Part shown: positions 27,106-37,000 of the stretch, piece after piece
How the letters are laid out: each line of letters opens with the position of its first letter
How positions within the stretch are numbered: position 1 is the stretch's first letter
Source: JBELHO01 sp042091375
Lineage (GTDB): Bacteria > Pseudomonadota > Gammaproteobacteria > Enterobacterales > Alteromonadaceae
Direction of reading: 5' to 3'
NCBI GenBank assembly: GCA_042091375.1
Contig: JBELHO010000030.1
Coordinates: 1 to 38,937, forward strand
Length of the DNA stretch: 38,937 bases
The notes under the pieces: model-generated
Told to the model about the DNA's origin: nothing
Seen by the model: only the letters and a program-made list of their open reading frames with translations
Databases searched by the model: none
Made by a program: the position numbers and the translations under genes

Positions 27106-27716
27106 AATTCACCTGTACATTAATTGTAAATAAAAATACTGAAATACCTATTGTTTTGCATCCGTCCTAGCTGTTATTTCGACCAGTTGGGCGCATTGTT
27201 GTCAAGCTTAGTGATATATCTTAATTACTGGTGTGCAATTTTGCGATGATCACACATTACTGCGTTTTTATTGTGCAATTAATTCAACTGCGTGTACACC
27301 AGTAAAGTGAAGATTATCAATACTCAGTTGATCAATACTCAGTTGATAAATACTTAGTTGATTGACAGAAAATATCAAAATTGTTGTCTTGGTTTAGGCT
27401 CTTTAACCACGGGCAAAAGTTAATCCAATGGGCAACGGTCGTTGCTAAAAATACCCCATCAAAAATCATCTTTTATCAATTCTAGTGGTGGTGTGTTTGG
27501 CAATATCTTACTCGTTTAATTGGGTAAGTCCGTTTCAACTTTTATCCAAGCCGTTTTGGCGCATTATTGATACCTAGTTGCTTGTGACGTGTTAAAAGGG
27601 TAGTTGACAAAAATTACATTAATAATAGACAGATCTTTTTTTGCATTATTAACATCTGCATATACAGTTGTTTTACTGAGGTTAATAACAAAAGATGAAA
27701 TTATGGGGAGAATCTT
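27106..27716. promoter_or_regulatory. Control region between kinase/regulator and GH16/TBDR operons
   Basis: No gene is visible in these 611 bp, which lie between divergent operons. The region contains the 15-bp tandem repeat described separately, a TTGACA at 27604-27609 (no convincing -10 at 16-18 bp), and a TATACA near 27660. GGGGAG lies about 8-12 bp before the GH16 ATG as its ribosome-binding site. Confidence 0.5.
27316..27360 (+). repeat. Three tandem 15-bp repeats with LytTR-box-like core
   Basis: Two identical copies of ATCAATACTCAGTTG are followed by one with two changes (ATAAATACTTAGTTG), head to tail. Each carries TCAGTTGAT (third copy TTAGTTGAT) at 27324, 27339 and 27354. The first two match the published LytTR/AlgR-AgrA-LytR consensus [TA][AC][CA]GTTN[AG][TG]. 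The repeat lies about 220 bp from the kinase start and 355 bp from the GH16 start. Confidence 0.7.
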
Positions 27717-30700
27717 ATGTTTAAAGGGCGGGCATATAAGCTGACGCGATTTACAACATTGATGTTAACAGCAACGTTATTCGCTGGTTGTGGCGGCGGT
27801 GATGTTGCTACTGAAACCAAAATAACTGAAATTGATACCACCACACCAACCCCAGATTGGGAGTTAGTGTGGAGTGACGAATTTGATTCGAGTTCATTGG
27901 ATTTAGCTAAATGGACATTTGAAATCAATTGCGACGGCGGCGGTAATGCAGAAGAGCAGTGTTACACTGACTCTGCAGAAAACCTTTATATTGACGATGG
28001 TATTCTCAATATCGTCGCTTTGCCCACACCTGCGGATTCAGGGTTAACTAAACCCTATACCTCATCGCGTATTGTTACTAAAAATCAAGGCGATTGGACA
28101 TATGGCCGGGTTGAAGTCAGAGCCAAAGCACCACGCGGACAAGGTTCTTGGGCCGCTGCATGGTTAATGCCCACCGACTCAGTATATGGCACTTGGCCAC
28201 TATCTGGCGAAATTGATTTAGTTGAATGGGTCAATTTAGGTGAGAACAGAGCCGATGGTGAAGTTGATCGCCATGCGCATGGCACCCTTCACTACGGGCC
28301 AATGCAAGGCAGTAATCACAGTTTCACTGGCACTGAATACGCTTTGCCTAATGGCTCGCCGGCTGACGATTTTCATATCTATGCTATTGAATGGGAAGAG
28401 GGTGAAATTCGCTGGTACGTTGATGACGTGCTCTATGCCTATCAACGGGATTCAGAAATTACTTATCGCGTATCCGACGGGGCAGCTTCTGGATTAAGTG
28501 AAACCGGTTGGTACACTCAGATCATAAATAATGAAGGCGAAGAAGAATTTGTTTACGAAAAAGCGCCTTATGATCAAGACTTTTTTATTATCTTAAATAA
28601 CGCCGTTGGCGGTAACTGGGCAGGTCGCACTCACCAAGCGGCAAATTACTATGTCGGTGATGACAACGGTTCAATCGCGCAAGGTGTTGACAATAGCTAT
28701 TACATTGATGGCAACCCATTTCAAGTCGATTACGTGCGTGTTTATCAGTGTGCTAAAGACCCTGTCACTGGTAAAGGTTGTGCAACTATTAGCTCTGATT
28801 ACTACAATGACACTTATATAAAAGGTGGTGCTCCTGTACCGATCCCACCCATTATTCCTGTGCCAGTTGGCGTAGATATTTTCACCGAAGAGCAATCATC
28901 ATGGGATGTTGTAGGTGAAGGTGAAAATATTGATTCAGGCGATGAAGATTACGGTGACGTGATCGAATTTACTGCTACTGATGATTCAGGTGAGTCGGGT
29001 TTTTCTGGCTCTGCTTACGATGGCACTTTGCTACCAGATGAAGCGAAAATTGAATTTGATATTAAAGTATTGTCAATGCCAACTTCGCCTGATGCATCTT
29101 GGTACTTTAAAGTAGAATACGACACGGAAACTACCGATGAACAGGGTGATAGTAAGTCAGCCACGGTTGAATCTGCAGCATATAGTACTGCGGACTACAG
29201 TTTTGTTGAGTTACCTTTAGAGCAAAGTGTTGAAGGTGTTTTACCTGTTGTCGGTGAGTGGCAACATTACAGTTTTGAATTTGATCAATTACGTGAGTTG
29301 GGCTTAAACAGCGAAAACATTGTTGCTATTAAGGTCTATCCAACAGTTGGTCAAGGCGAAGGCGCAGTTTACCAAATAGACAACGTCACTATCGGTGCTG
29401 CATTTGAAGGCGCTGAGTTGTTATTGTTTGCCGATGAAGAAAACCTCAATTGGCCAATGTGGGACGACCAAGTTTCCAAAGGTATCAGCCCTATCGTACC
29501 GCTAGTGGTTGTTGATGAAGATCCTGAATACGGCAATGCAGCTGAATTTTTCATTTATGGCAATTCAGTGGTTGGCTTCACCGTGCGTCAAGATCAAGGT
29601 GGCTCTGGTTACCCATTTGATGCAAGTTCGTTGGCTATTACTGGTGCTATTGAGTTTGATCTAAAACTCATTGATCCCCCAGAAAATCCCAATGCGCCTT
29701 GGTACCTTAAAATGGAGTCTAACGGCGGTACTAATTTAGGGGGCACAGCGGTTGACTATCGCTTGACTGTGCCGCCAGTGCAAGGCGAGTGGACCAGTTA
29801 CTCAGTGTCTATGAATACATTGCTACAACAAGGCTTAGATATTTCTGCGATTGATATTGCGCTTATTTTCCCACAATGGGGACAAGGTGATGGTGCTAAG
29901 TTCCGCATTGATAACATGATCATTCACTCTACTACCGTAGCCGATCAAGATGGCGGCGGTGAAAAAGGTCCAGACAACACGGTTTATCAACAATTATTCA
30001 CTTTATACGAAGAGCAAATTCGCAGCGGTTGGACGCTGTGGGATTGTTGTGCTGCTTTACCTCAAGTTGAAGTTATGGATGATGAAGAACACAACATGGT
30101 GGTTGAATTTACCATAGGCGAAGGCTCTGATGGCGGCACTGTGGTTGGTTTCTGGGGCAGAAGCTCAGGCGAAGTGTTAAACCTTGCACCAATAACTAAC
30201 AATGGTGTTTTGCGCTTTGACTTAAAAGTGGAAACCATGCCTGACGATGAGACAACTGACTGGCTGATCAAAGTTGAAAGTTCAAATGCCACCGGTAATA
30301 CCTTTGCCGAATTAAATTTAAAAGACAGCTTACAAGGTGTTGCACCTAGGTTAGGCGAATGGCAATCCTATTCATTCCCACTAACTGATCTAGCTGGAGC
30401 AGGCCTTAATTTAACCGAAGTCGATTTACTGATGATGTTCCCGCAGTGGGGCAAAGGTTTAGGCGCGGTATACCGAGTTGATAATGTATTTTTTGGTATT
30501 CCCGAAGGTGATGATAATCCATATGAGGGTGATGACGGCTCAGGTGGTGACGATGGCTCAGGTGGTGACGACGGCTCAGGTGGTGATGACGGTTCAGGTG
30601 GCGATGACGGCACTGGTGGCGGTTCACAACAACCGGGTGTTGAACTGCTACAAAACTCAGACTTTAGCAGCAATGAAGGCTGGGGCGGTACTGATGGCAT

Positions 30701-33700
30701 GGCCGACAGTATTGTTGATGGTATTTTCTCCGCTAATGTCGCAGTAGCTGGTAACCCTTGGGATGTTAGCTTGAAACAAAACTTGCTGTTATTGCCTGAT
30801 TCAACTTATGAATTAACATTTGATGCGCGCTCTGATGACAGCCGTGCAATTATCGCTGGTTTAGGTTTAGATGCCCCGCCATGGACTAATGCGGTAGAAA
30901 CCGTCAGTTTAACACCAGAGTGGACTACATATAAATTGACTATCACTACTACTGGTTTTGGTGGCGAAAACAATCGCGTCTTCTTTGATATGGGTGCTGA
31001 AGCCGGTCAAGTACAACTAGACAATGTCAGTGTGGTATTGATCACTGATGGTTCTGGTGGTGATGACTCAGGTGGCGATAATGGCTCAGGTGATGCAGGT
31101 GCAGAGCTGTTGTTAAATGGCAGTTTTGACAGTGCTGAATACTGGGGTGGCTCTGATGGCATGGCAGAAAGTATCGTCGATGGTGTTTTCTCTATCAATG
31201 TTGCGGTAGCCGGCAATCCTTGGGATGTGAGCTTAAAGCAAAACCTGACTTTAATCGCCGATACCGATTATGTGTTGAGTTTTGATGCCCGCTCAGATGA
31301 CGGCCGTGCAATTATTGTCGGTTTAGGCTTAGACGCTGATCCTTGGACTAATGTGGTTGAGACAGTCGCTTTAACGAGTGAGTGGACGCGATACACATTA
31401 CAGATAAACACCACAGGTTTTGGTGGTGAAAACAATCGCGTCTTATTTGATATGGGCGCTGAAGCGGGTCAAGTGCAGTTAGACAACGTCAGTTTAGTGA
31501 TTGCTCCAGCTGAGCAGCCAACAGAATTACTAGTTAATGGCAGTTTTGACAGTGCTGAATACTGGGGTGGCTCTGATGGCATGGTGGAAAGTATCGTCGA
31601 TGGTATCTTCTCTATTAACGTTGCGGTAGCCGGCAATCCTTGGGATGTGAGCTTAAAGCAAAACCTGACTTTAATCGCCGATACCGATTATGTGTTGAGT
31701 TTTGATGCCCGCTCAGATGACGGCCGTGCAATTATTGTCGGTTTAGGTTTAGACGCTGATCCTTGGACTAATGTGGTTGAGACAGTCACTTTAACAAGTG
31801 AGTGGACGCGATACACATTACAGATAAACACCACAGGTTTTGGCGGTGAAAATAACCGCGTATTATTTGACATGGGCGCTGAAGCGGGTCAAGTACAACT
31901 AGACAACGTCAGCTTAATGATTGCATCAGGTGGTGACGATGGCGCAGGTGGTGACGATGGCGCAGGTGGTGACGATGGCACAGGTGGTGATGACGGCACA
32001 GGTGGTGACGATGGCACAGGTGGTGATGACGGTTCGGGGCAAGCAGGTGTTGAATTACTGCAAAACTCAGACTTTAGCAGCAATGAAGGCTGGGGCGGCT
32101 CTGACGGCATGGTGGAAAGTATCGTCGATGGTATTTTCTCTGTTGATGTCGCCGTAGCGGGTAATCCTTGGGATGTGAGCTTAAAACAAAACCTGACTTT
32201 AATCGCCGACACTGATTATGTTCTGAGCTTTGATGCTCGCTCTGATGATGCTCGTTCAATTATCGTTGGTTTAGGCTTAGACGCTGATCCTTGGACAAAT
32301 GTGGTTGAGACAGTCGCTTTAACAAGTGAGTGGACCCGATACACCTTGAACTTTACCACCACGGGTTTTGGCGGTGAAAACAATCGCATCTTATTTGATA
32401 TGGGTGCTGAAGCAGGTCAAGTTCAGCTAGACAACATCAGCTTAGTGATCGCCTCAGGTGATAACTCTGATGACGGCTCAGATGGCGGTTCTGGAGGCGA
32501 CACTGGCTCAGGTGACGCAGCAACTGAGTTGTTGTCAAACAACGGTTTCGACAGTTCGGAATACTGGGGTGGCTCTGATGGCATGGCTGAAAGTATCGTT
32601 GATGGTATTTTCTCTGTTGATGTCGCCGTAGCAGGTAATCCTTGGGATGTGAGCTTAAAACAAAACCTGACTTTAATCGCCGACACTGATTATGTTCTGA
32701 GCTTTGATGCTCGCTCTGATGATGCTCGTTCTCTTATCGTTGGTTTAGGTCTGGACGCTGATCCTTGGACTAATGTGGTTGAGACAGTCGCTTTAACAAG
32801 TGAGTGGACGCGATACACATTACAGATAAACACCACAGGTTTTGGNNNNNNNNNNNNNNNNNNNNNNNNNNNNNNNNNNNNNNNNNNNNNNNNNNNNNNN
32901 NNNNNNNNNNNNNNNNNNNNNNNNNNNNNNNNNNNNNNNNNNNNNTTAGTGATTGCTCCAGCTGAGCAGCCAACAGAATTACTAGTTAATGGCAGTTTTG
33001 ACAATGCTGAATACTGGGGCGGCTCTGATGGTATGGTGGAAAGTATCGTTGATGGTATTTTCTCTGTTGATGTCGCCGTAGCGGGTAATCCTTGGGATGT
33101 GAGTTTAAAACAAAACCTGACTTTAATCGCCGACACAGATTATGTATTGAGTTTTGATGCCCGCTCAGATGACGGCCGTGCAATTATTGTCGGTTTAGGT
33201 CTAGACGCTGATCCTTGGACTAATGTGGTTGAGACAGTCGCTTTAACAAGTGAGTGGACGCGATACACATTACAGATAAACACCACAGGTTTTGGCGGTG
33301 AAAATAACCGCGTATTATTTGACATGGGTGCTGAAGCGGGTCAAGTGCAATTAGACAACGTCAGCTTAGTGGTCGCCTCGGGCGATAACTCAGACGATAA
33401 CTCAGACAATGGCTCAGACGATAACTCAAATCAGCCAAGTAATGTGGCCACTATAGATTTTGAAACAGTTGGTCAGAATTACACTTGGTCAACTTTTGAA
33501 AATGACACTAACCCAGCCCTTGAAATAGTTGCTAACCCAGCTTCAGATGAAGTGAATAGTTCAAGCTCGGTTGCTAAATTTACAGCTTTAACAACAGGGC
33601 AACCATGGGTTGGAGTGGAATCAGCTCACGGTGATTTTGGCCCGTTAACTTTAGATGCCAGTAACAGCACAGTGAAAATCATGGTGTATAAAACCGTTAT

Positions 33701-33929
33701 CAGTGATGTCGGTATAAAGTTCGCCATTGCCAATGGCGGTGCTCAACAAGAAATCAAAGTGGCTAATACCACAACTGATCAATGGCAAGAGTTAACCTTC
33801 GATTTTTCCGACTACATTGGTTTAGCCGAAGCAATTGACATAGATCAAATCATTGTTTTTCCTGATTTCGATACAGCAGGGCGTACTCAAGATAATGTCG
33901 TTTATTTCGATAACATCAGTTTCGAATAA
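27717..33929 (+). CDS. Giant GH16 laminarinase-like lipoprotein with CBM repeats
   Basis: This is a predicted outer-membrane or surface endo-beta-1,3-glucanase. The apparent length is 2070 residues, including the unknown residues of an assembly gap. A lipobox LFAGC (Cys25) follows a short signal peptide. The GH16 domain is about 48-344, with the active site GEIDLVEW (nucleophile Glu165, Asp167, acid/base Glu170); the ExDxxE form is typical of laminarinase-type GH16. Then come three ExoP-C-like beta-sandwich modules (about 386-563, 566-745, 755-933), each ending in YxxDN-type strands. A Gly-Asp-Ser linker and six visible CBM4/9-like repeats starting at residues 975, 1129, 1269, 1445, 1603 and 1753 follow, then a distinct carbohydrate-binding-like module (about 1909-2070). 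Laminarin as substrate is inference. The TonB receptor follows in the same direction. Confidence 0.9.
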   Translation: MFKGRAYKLTRFTTLMLTATLFAGCGGGDVATETKITEIDTTTPTPDWELVWSDEFDSSSLDLAKWTFEINCDGGGNAEEQCYTDSAENLYIDDGILNIVALPTPADSGLTKPYTSSRIVTKNQGDWTYGRVEVRAKAPRGQGSWAAAWLMPTDSVYGTWPLSGEIDLVEWVNLGENRADGEVDRHAHGTLHYGPMQGSNHSFTGTEYALPNGSPADDFHIYAIEWEEGEIRWYVDDVLYAYQRDSEITYRVSDGAASGLSETGWYTQIINNEGEEEFVYEKAPYDQDFFIILNNAVGGNWAGRTHQAANYYVGDDNGSIAQGVDNSYYIDGNPFQVDYVRVYQCAKDPVTGKGCATISSDYYNDTYIKGGAPVPIPPIIPVPVGVDIFTEEQSSWDVVGEGENIDSGDEDYGDVIEFTATDDSGESGFSGSAYDGTLLPDEAKIEFDIKVLSMPTSPDASWYFKVEYDTETTDEQGDSKSATVESAAYSTADYSFVELPLEQSVEGVLPVVGEWQHYSFEFDQLRELGLNSENIVAIKVYPTVGQGEGAVYQIDNVTIGAAFEGAELLLFADEENLNWPMWDDQVSKGISPIVPLVVVDEDPEYGNAAEFFIYGNSVVGFTVRQDQGGSGYPFDASSLAITGAIEFDLKLIDPPENPNAPWYLKMESNGGTNLGGTAVDYRLTVPPVQGEWTSYSVSMNTLLQQGLDISAIDIALIFPQWGQGDGAKFRIDNMIIHSTTVADQDGGGEKGPDNTVYQQLFTLYEEQIRSGWTLWDCCAALPQVEVMDDEEHNMVVEFTIGEGSDGGTVVGFWGRSSGEVLNLAPITNNGVLRFDLKVETMPDDETTDWLIKVESSNATGNTFAELNLKDSLQGVAPRLGEWQSYSFPLTDLAGAGLNLTEVDLLMMFPQWGKGLGAVYRVDNVFFGIPEGDDNPYEGDDGSGGDDGSGGDDGSGGDDGSGGDDGTGGGSQQPGVELLQNSDFSSNEGWGGTDGMADSIVDGIFSANVAVAGNPWDVSLKQNLLLLPDSTYELTFDARSDDSRAIIAGLGLDAPPWTNAVETVSLTPEWTTYKLTITTTGFGGENNRVFFDMGAEAGQVQLDNVSVVLITDGSGGDDSGGDNGSGDAGAELLLNGSFDSAEYWGGSDGMAESIVDGVFSINVAVAGNPWDVSLKQNLTLIADTDYVLSFDARSDDGRAIIVGLGLDADPWTNVVETVALTSEWTRYTLQINTTGFGGENNRVLFDMGAEAGQVQLDNVSLVIAPAEQPTELLVNGSFDSAEYWGGSDGMVESIVDGIFSINVAVAGNPWDVSLKQNLTLIADTDYVLSFDARSDDGRAIIVGLGLDADPWTNVVETVTLTSEWTRYTLQINTTGFGGENNRVLFDMGAEAGQVQLDNVSLMIASGGDDGAGGDDGAGGDDGTGGDDGTGGDDGTGGDDGSGQAGVELLQNSDFSSNEGWGGSDGMVESIVDGIFSVDVAVAGNPWDVSLKQNLTLIADTDYVLSFDARSDDARSIIVGLGLDADPWTNVVETVALTSEWTRYTLNFTTTGFGGENNRILFDMGAEAGQVQLDNISLVIASGDNSDDGSDGGSGGDTGSGDAATELLSNNGFDSSEYWGGSDGMAESIVDGIFSVDVAVAGNPWDVSLKQNLTLIADTDYVLSFDARSDDARSLIVGLGLDADPWTNVVETVALTSEWTRYTLQINTTGFXXXXXXXXXXXXXXXXXXXXXXXXXXXXXXXXXXLVIAPAEQPTELLVNGSFDNAEYWGGSDGMVESIVDGIFSVDVAVAGNPWDVSLKQNLTLIADTDYVLSFDARSDDGRAIIVGLGLDADPWTNVVETVALTSEWTRYTLQINTTGFGGENNRVLFDMGAEAGQVQLDNVSLVVASGDNSDDNSDNGSDDNSNQPSNVATIDFETVGQNYTWSTFENDTNPALEIVANPASDEVNSSSSVAKFTALTTGQPWVGVESAHGDFGPLTLDASNSTVKIMVYKTVISDVGIKFAIANGGAQQEIKVANTTTDQWQELTFDFSDYIGLAEAIDIDQIIVFPDFDTAGRTQDNVVYFDNISFE
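30639..33375 (+). repeat. Tandem CBM4/9-like module repeats within the GH16 gene
   Basis: Units of about 403 bp (134 residues) begin at 30639, 31101, 31521, 32049, 32523 and 32973. Each reads ELLxNxxF, GWGG or YWGGSDGM, SIVDGxFS, VAVAGNPWDVSLKQN, SFDARSDD, GLGLDADPWTN, TGFGGENNR, FDMGAEAGQVQLDN. Units 2-6 are almost identical in DNA, so they were duplicated recently or are homogenised; unit 1 is the most divergent. Linkers differ: GGDDGS/GGDDGT repeats after the ExoP-like modules and before unit 4, a PAEQP linker between units 2-3 and 5-6, and DNSDD-type linkers elsewhere. Confidence 0.9.
32846..32945. other. 100-N assembly gap inside repeat unit 5
   Basis: Exactly 100 Ns stand at the end of CBM-like unit 5. 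From its sister units, 70 bp would complete the unit and give a 420-bp step to unit 6, identical to the unit 2 to 3 step. Both 70 and 100 leave the same frame, so the intact frame does not prove the gap size. Extra repeat copies may be hidden here. Confidence 0.9.
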
Positions 33930-33982
33930 GTAGCGTTTTCCGCTAACGACATTATTAAATAGGTCGTTAATATTACAATTTG

Positions 33983-34011
33983 TTTTTGTTGGCTATTTAA
34001 GCCAACAAAAA
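33983..34011 (+). other. Hairpin between GH16 and TonB-receptor genes
   Basis: A perfect 12-bp inverted repeat TTTTTGTTGGCT/AGCCAACAAAAA with a 5-base loop lies 25 bp before the receptor start. It has no downstream T-run, so it is not a standard terminator. It could set the relative expression of the two genes or protect an mRNA end. Confidence 0.55.
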
Positions 34012-34036
34012 CCTTGATAAAAATAAGAAGGTCATT

Positions 34037-37000
34037 GTGAATAAAATGAACTTAAAAAGAAATAAAATATCTCTGTCTGTAATGTTGGCACTCAGCTCAA
34101 CGGTATTGATGCCAAATTATGCTGTGGCACAGGAAGAAAATGCAGAGCAGCCTGAGGCAAAAGTAGAAGTGATTGAGGTGCGTGGTATACGCGGCAGTAT
34201 GATCCGCTCTATGGATCTCAAACGCGAATCATCGGGGATCATAGATGCCATTTCAGCAGAAGAAATGGGTAAATTTCCAGACACTAACCTAGCTGAATCA
34301 CTAGGACGCATTACTGGTGTCTCTGTGAGTCGATCAAATGGTGAAGGTAGTCAAATCACTGTGCGTGGTTTTGGTCCCGAATTTAATCTAGTTACCCTCA
34401 ATGGTCGGCAAATGCCGGGCACAGGTTTCACTCGCTCTTTTGCCTTTGAAAATTTATCTTCTGAAGGGGTCAGTGCACTCGAAATTCAAAAATCAGCGCG
34501 CGCTGAAACGCCCACTGGTGGATTAGGGGCAACGGTTAATATCGTGTCGACCAAACCTTTGAGCAATCCGGGCACTAAAGGCTCGTTTATGGCTAAAGGG
34601 ATTTATGATCAATCCAATGAAAAATACGATGATGTCACCCCTGAAATTGCCGGTGTGCTCAGCAGTACCATGCTAGATGATGACTTTGGTGTGTCGTTGA
34701 GTTTTTCTCATCAACGCCGTGACTTTCAGAAGCAACAAGCCAATATTCAAGGTTGGCAATACGGTGAAGTGCTTTACAGCCCAAATGATGCCGGTGAAAT
34801 TGTCGCACAAGAGCAGGGCATTGGCCGTTTACCTACCTTAGCTGACGGCCGCGCAATAGATCCCAGAGCATTTGACGAAAATGGCGAACGCATTGGCGCA
34901 CACTTTTTTCCAAAAGATTTAAACTACGGTTTTGAGGACATTCGTCGTGAGCGCAATAACGGGCAATTAACCTTGCAGTATGCGCCAACAGATAATGTGA
35001 TCTTGACTGCCGATTATACCGCCAGTCAATCAACAACTGGGGTAGAGGCTTTTGGTTGGGGTATTTGGAACAACTTTGGTTCAAACATTACCGCCTATGA
35101 ATTAGATCAAAACGGTACAGCTATCTATGCTGATATTGCCGGTGATGACGGTTCTTTCACCGCCAGTAAAGGCACGACTGATGTAGATTCCAAATCCATA
35201 GGTTTCAACCTTGATTGGCAAATTAACGATGACTTTACTATGGAGTTTGACTACCACGATTCGTCTAGCGAAACAGACAATGGCGCAGACAAGGGCAGCG
35301 GCAGTAGTGGCCAAGTGATCTTAGGCTCGGCTAACTTAACCTCTAAAATATACGATTTTACCAGTGGCGACATTCCCCACTACACCATCAACTGGGACAA
35401 TGGTACTAATCAATTACTCGCCAGTGAAATTGACTCTAACTTCAGTCAATTTCTCCACAATCCTGGTAAGTCTGAAATTGAGCAAATGCAGTTACACTTT
35501 TCTTGGGCAACTGACTACGAACATTTGACCATGGTGAATTTTGGTGCAGCCCGCACTGAGCAGTCATTAAGCGGACGAAATGGTTGGAGTGGTTTACGCG
35601 GTGGCCCGGGTTTTAACCCAAGCTTTACTGCGGTATTTCCCGATGAAATGTTTATCCTTAATGACACAGGTGACTTTTTAGATCAATTCGCTGGTGGTGG
35701 AGCAGCGCTTTCGCCTAATTACTTTTACACTTATGACTATGACCAAGCTGTATCGCGGCAATTAGCGGTATTAACCGCAGATATTCTCGGCGATAACGCT
35801 TACTATACCGATCCCTACTACGCGCAAGACAACACGAGTAGAGTAGAAGAAAATACCGACAGCTTTTATCTGCAAACCGATTGGGAATTTGAGTTTGGCG
35901 ATATTTATCTTTCGGTCAATGCTGGTGTTCGCTACGAAACCACCGATGTGGTTAGCCCATCAGAAGACAGCATACCTAGGCAAGTCAACTGGGTATCTGC
36001 CGGAGAATGGATCACGGTTTACCAAGATCAACCTGTGGCTTCATCAAACTCTGCCTCATATGATGTGTGGTTGCCTATGCTTGATCTTAAATTTGATTTA
36101 ACCGATGACTTAGTCACCCGTTTGTCTTGGGGCAAGTCAATGACACGCGCTGGTTTAGGTAATTTGCTCGGTGGTATTTCGTATACGGGTAGTCCTAAAA
36201 TTGGCGCCAGAACTGGTGGTCGTGGTAATACGGCGTTAAAACCATTCTTGTCGACTAACTTGGACTTATCAGTTGAGTACTATTACAACGAAGGCAGTTA
36301 CCTATCGGTTGGCTTGTTTAAGAAAGACGTCGATGATTGGATCGCCAATTCAACTTATGATCAAACCCTTGCCGGTGTTCACGATATATACCTAGGTGAG
36401 CGCTGGAACCAAGCGGTTAATCAAATCGAGCAACGCGGTGAAGTAGCCACCAATTCAGCTATTTTTCAACAAATGTTGGTTAATGGTCACGGCAATGCTG
36501 ATGGTGCTATTGAAGCCGATCCAGCCACTGATCCCCTACTTGTTTGGGGCATTAATACCCCGGCAAACGTCGATACTCGCTCTGTTGAAGGGGTTGAGTT
36601 TGCGGTACAACACTTATTTGGAGATTCCGGTTTTGGGGTTGCTCTAAATGCAACTTTTGTTGATGGCGACGTTGAATACGATCCTGCTATCTATTCTGAG
36701 CAACCGGTATTACCTGGCTTAAGTGATTCGGCCAACTTTCAGCTGTTCTATGATTTAGATGGTTTATCAGTCAAGGCCACTTATTCTTGGCGCGATGCCT
36801 ACCTGATCGGCTTAGGTCAGGCACAAGGAACGACCATAGATACCCCACCACAATATGCTAAAGCATACGGTCAATGGGACTTTAGTGTGAACTACGACGT
36901 GACTGAAGATATCACTGTGTTCTTTGAAGGGGTGAATATCAATAACGAAACTGAGCAAGGCTATGGTCGATACGAAGAGCAATTCTTATTTGCTCGTCAA

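Noticed and set aside
27316..27360. CRISPR array
   Set aside because: The 15-bp units are directly contiguous without spacers and there are no cas genes. The same holds for the 13-bp repeat near 38828.
30368..32686. Minus-strand open frames rich in PPEPSSPP-type repeats
   Set aside because: They are the antisense of the Gly-Asp-Ser linkers and CBM repeats of the GH16 gene.
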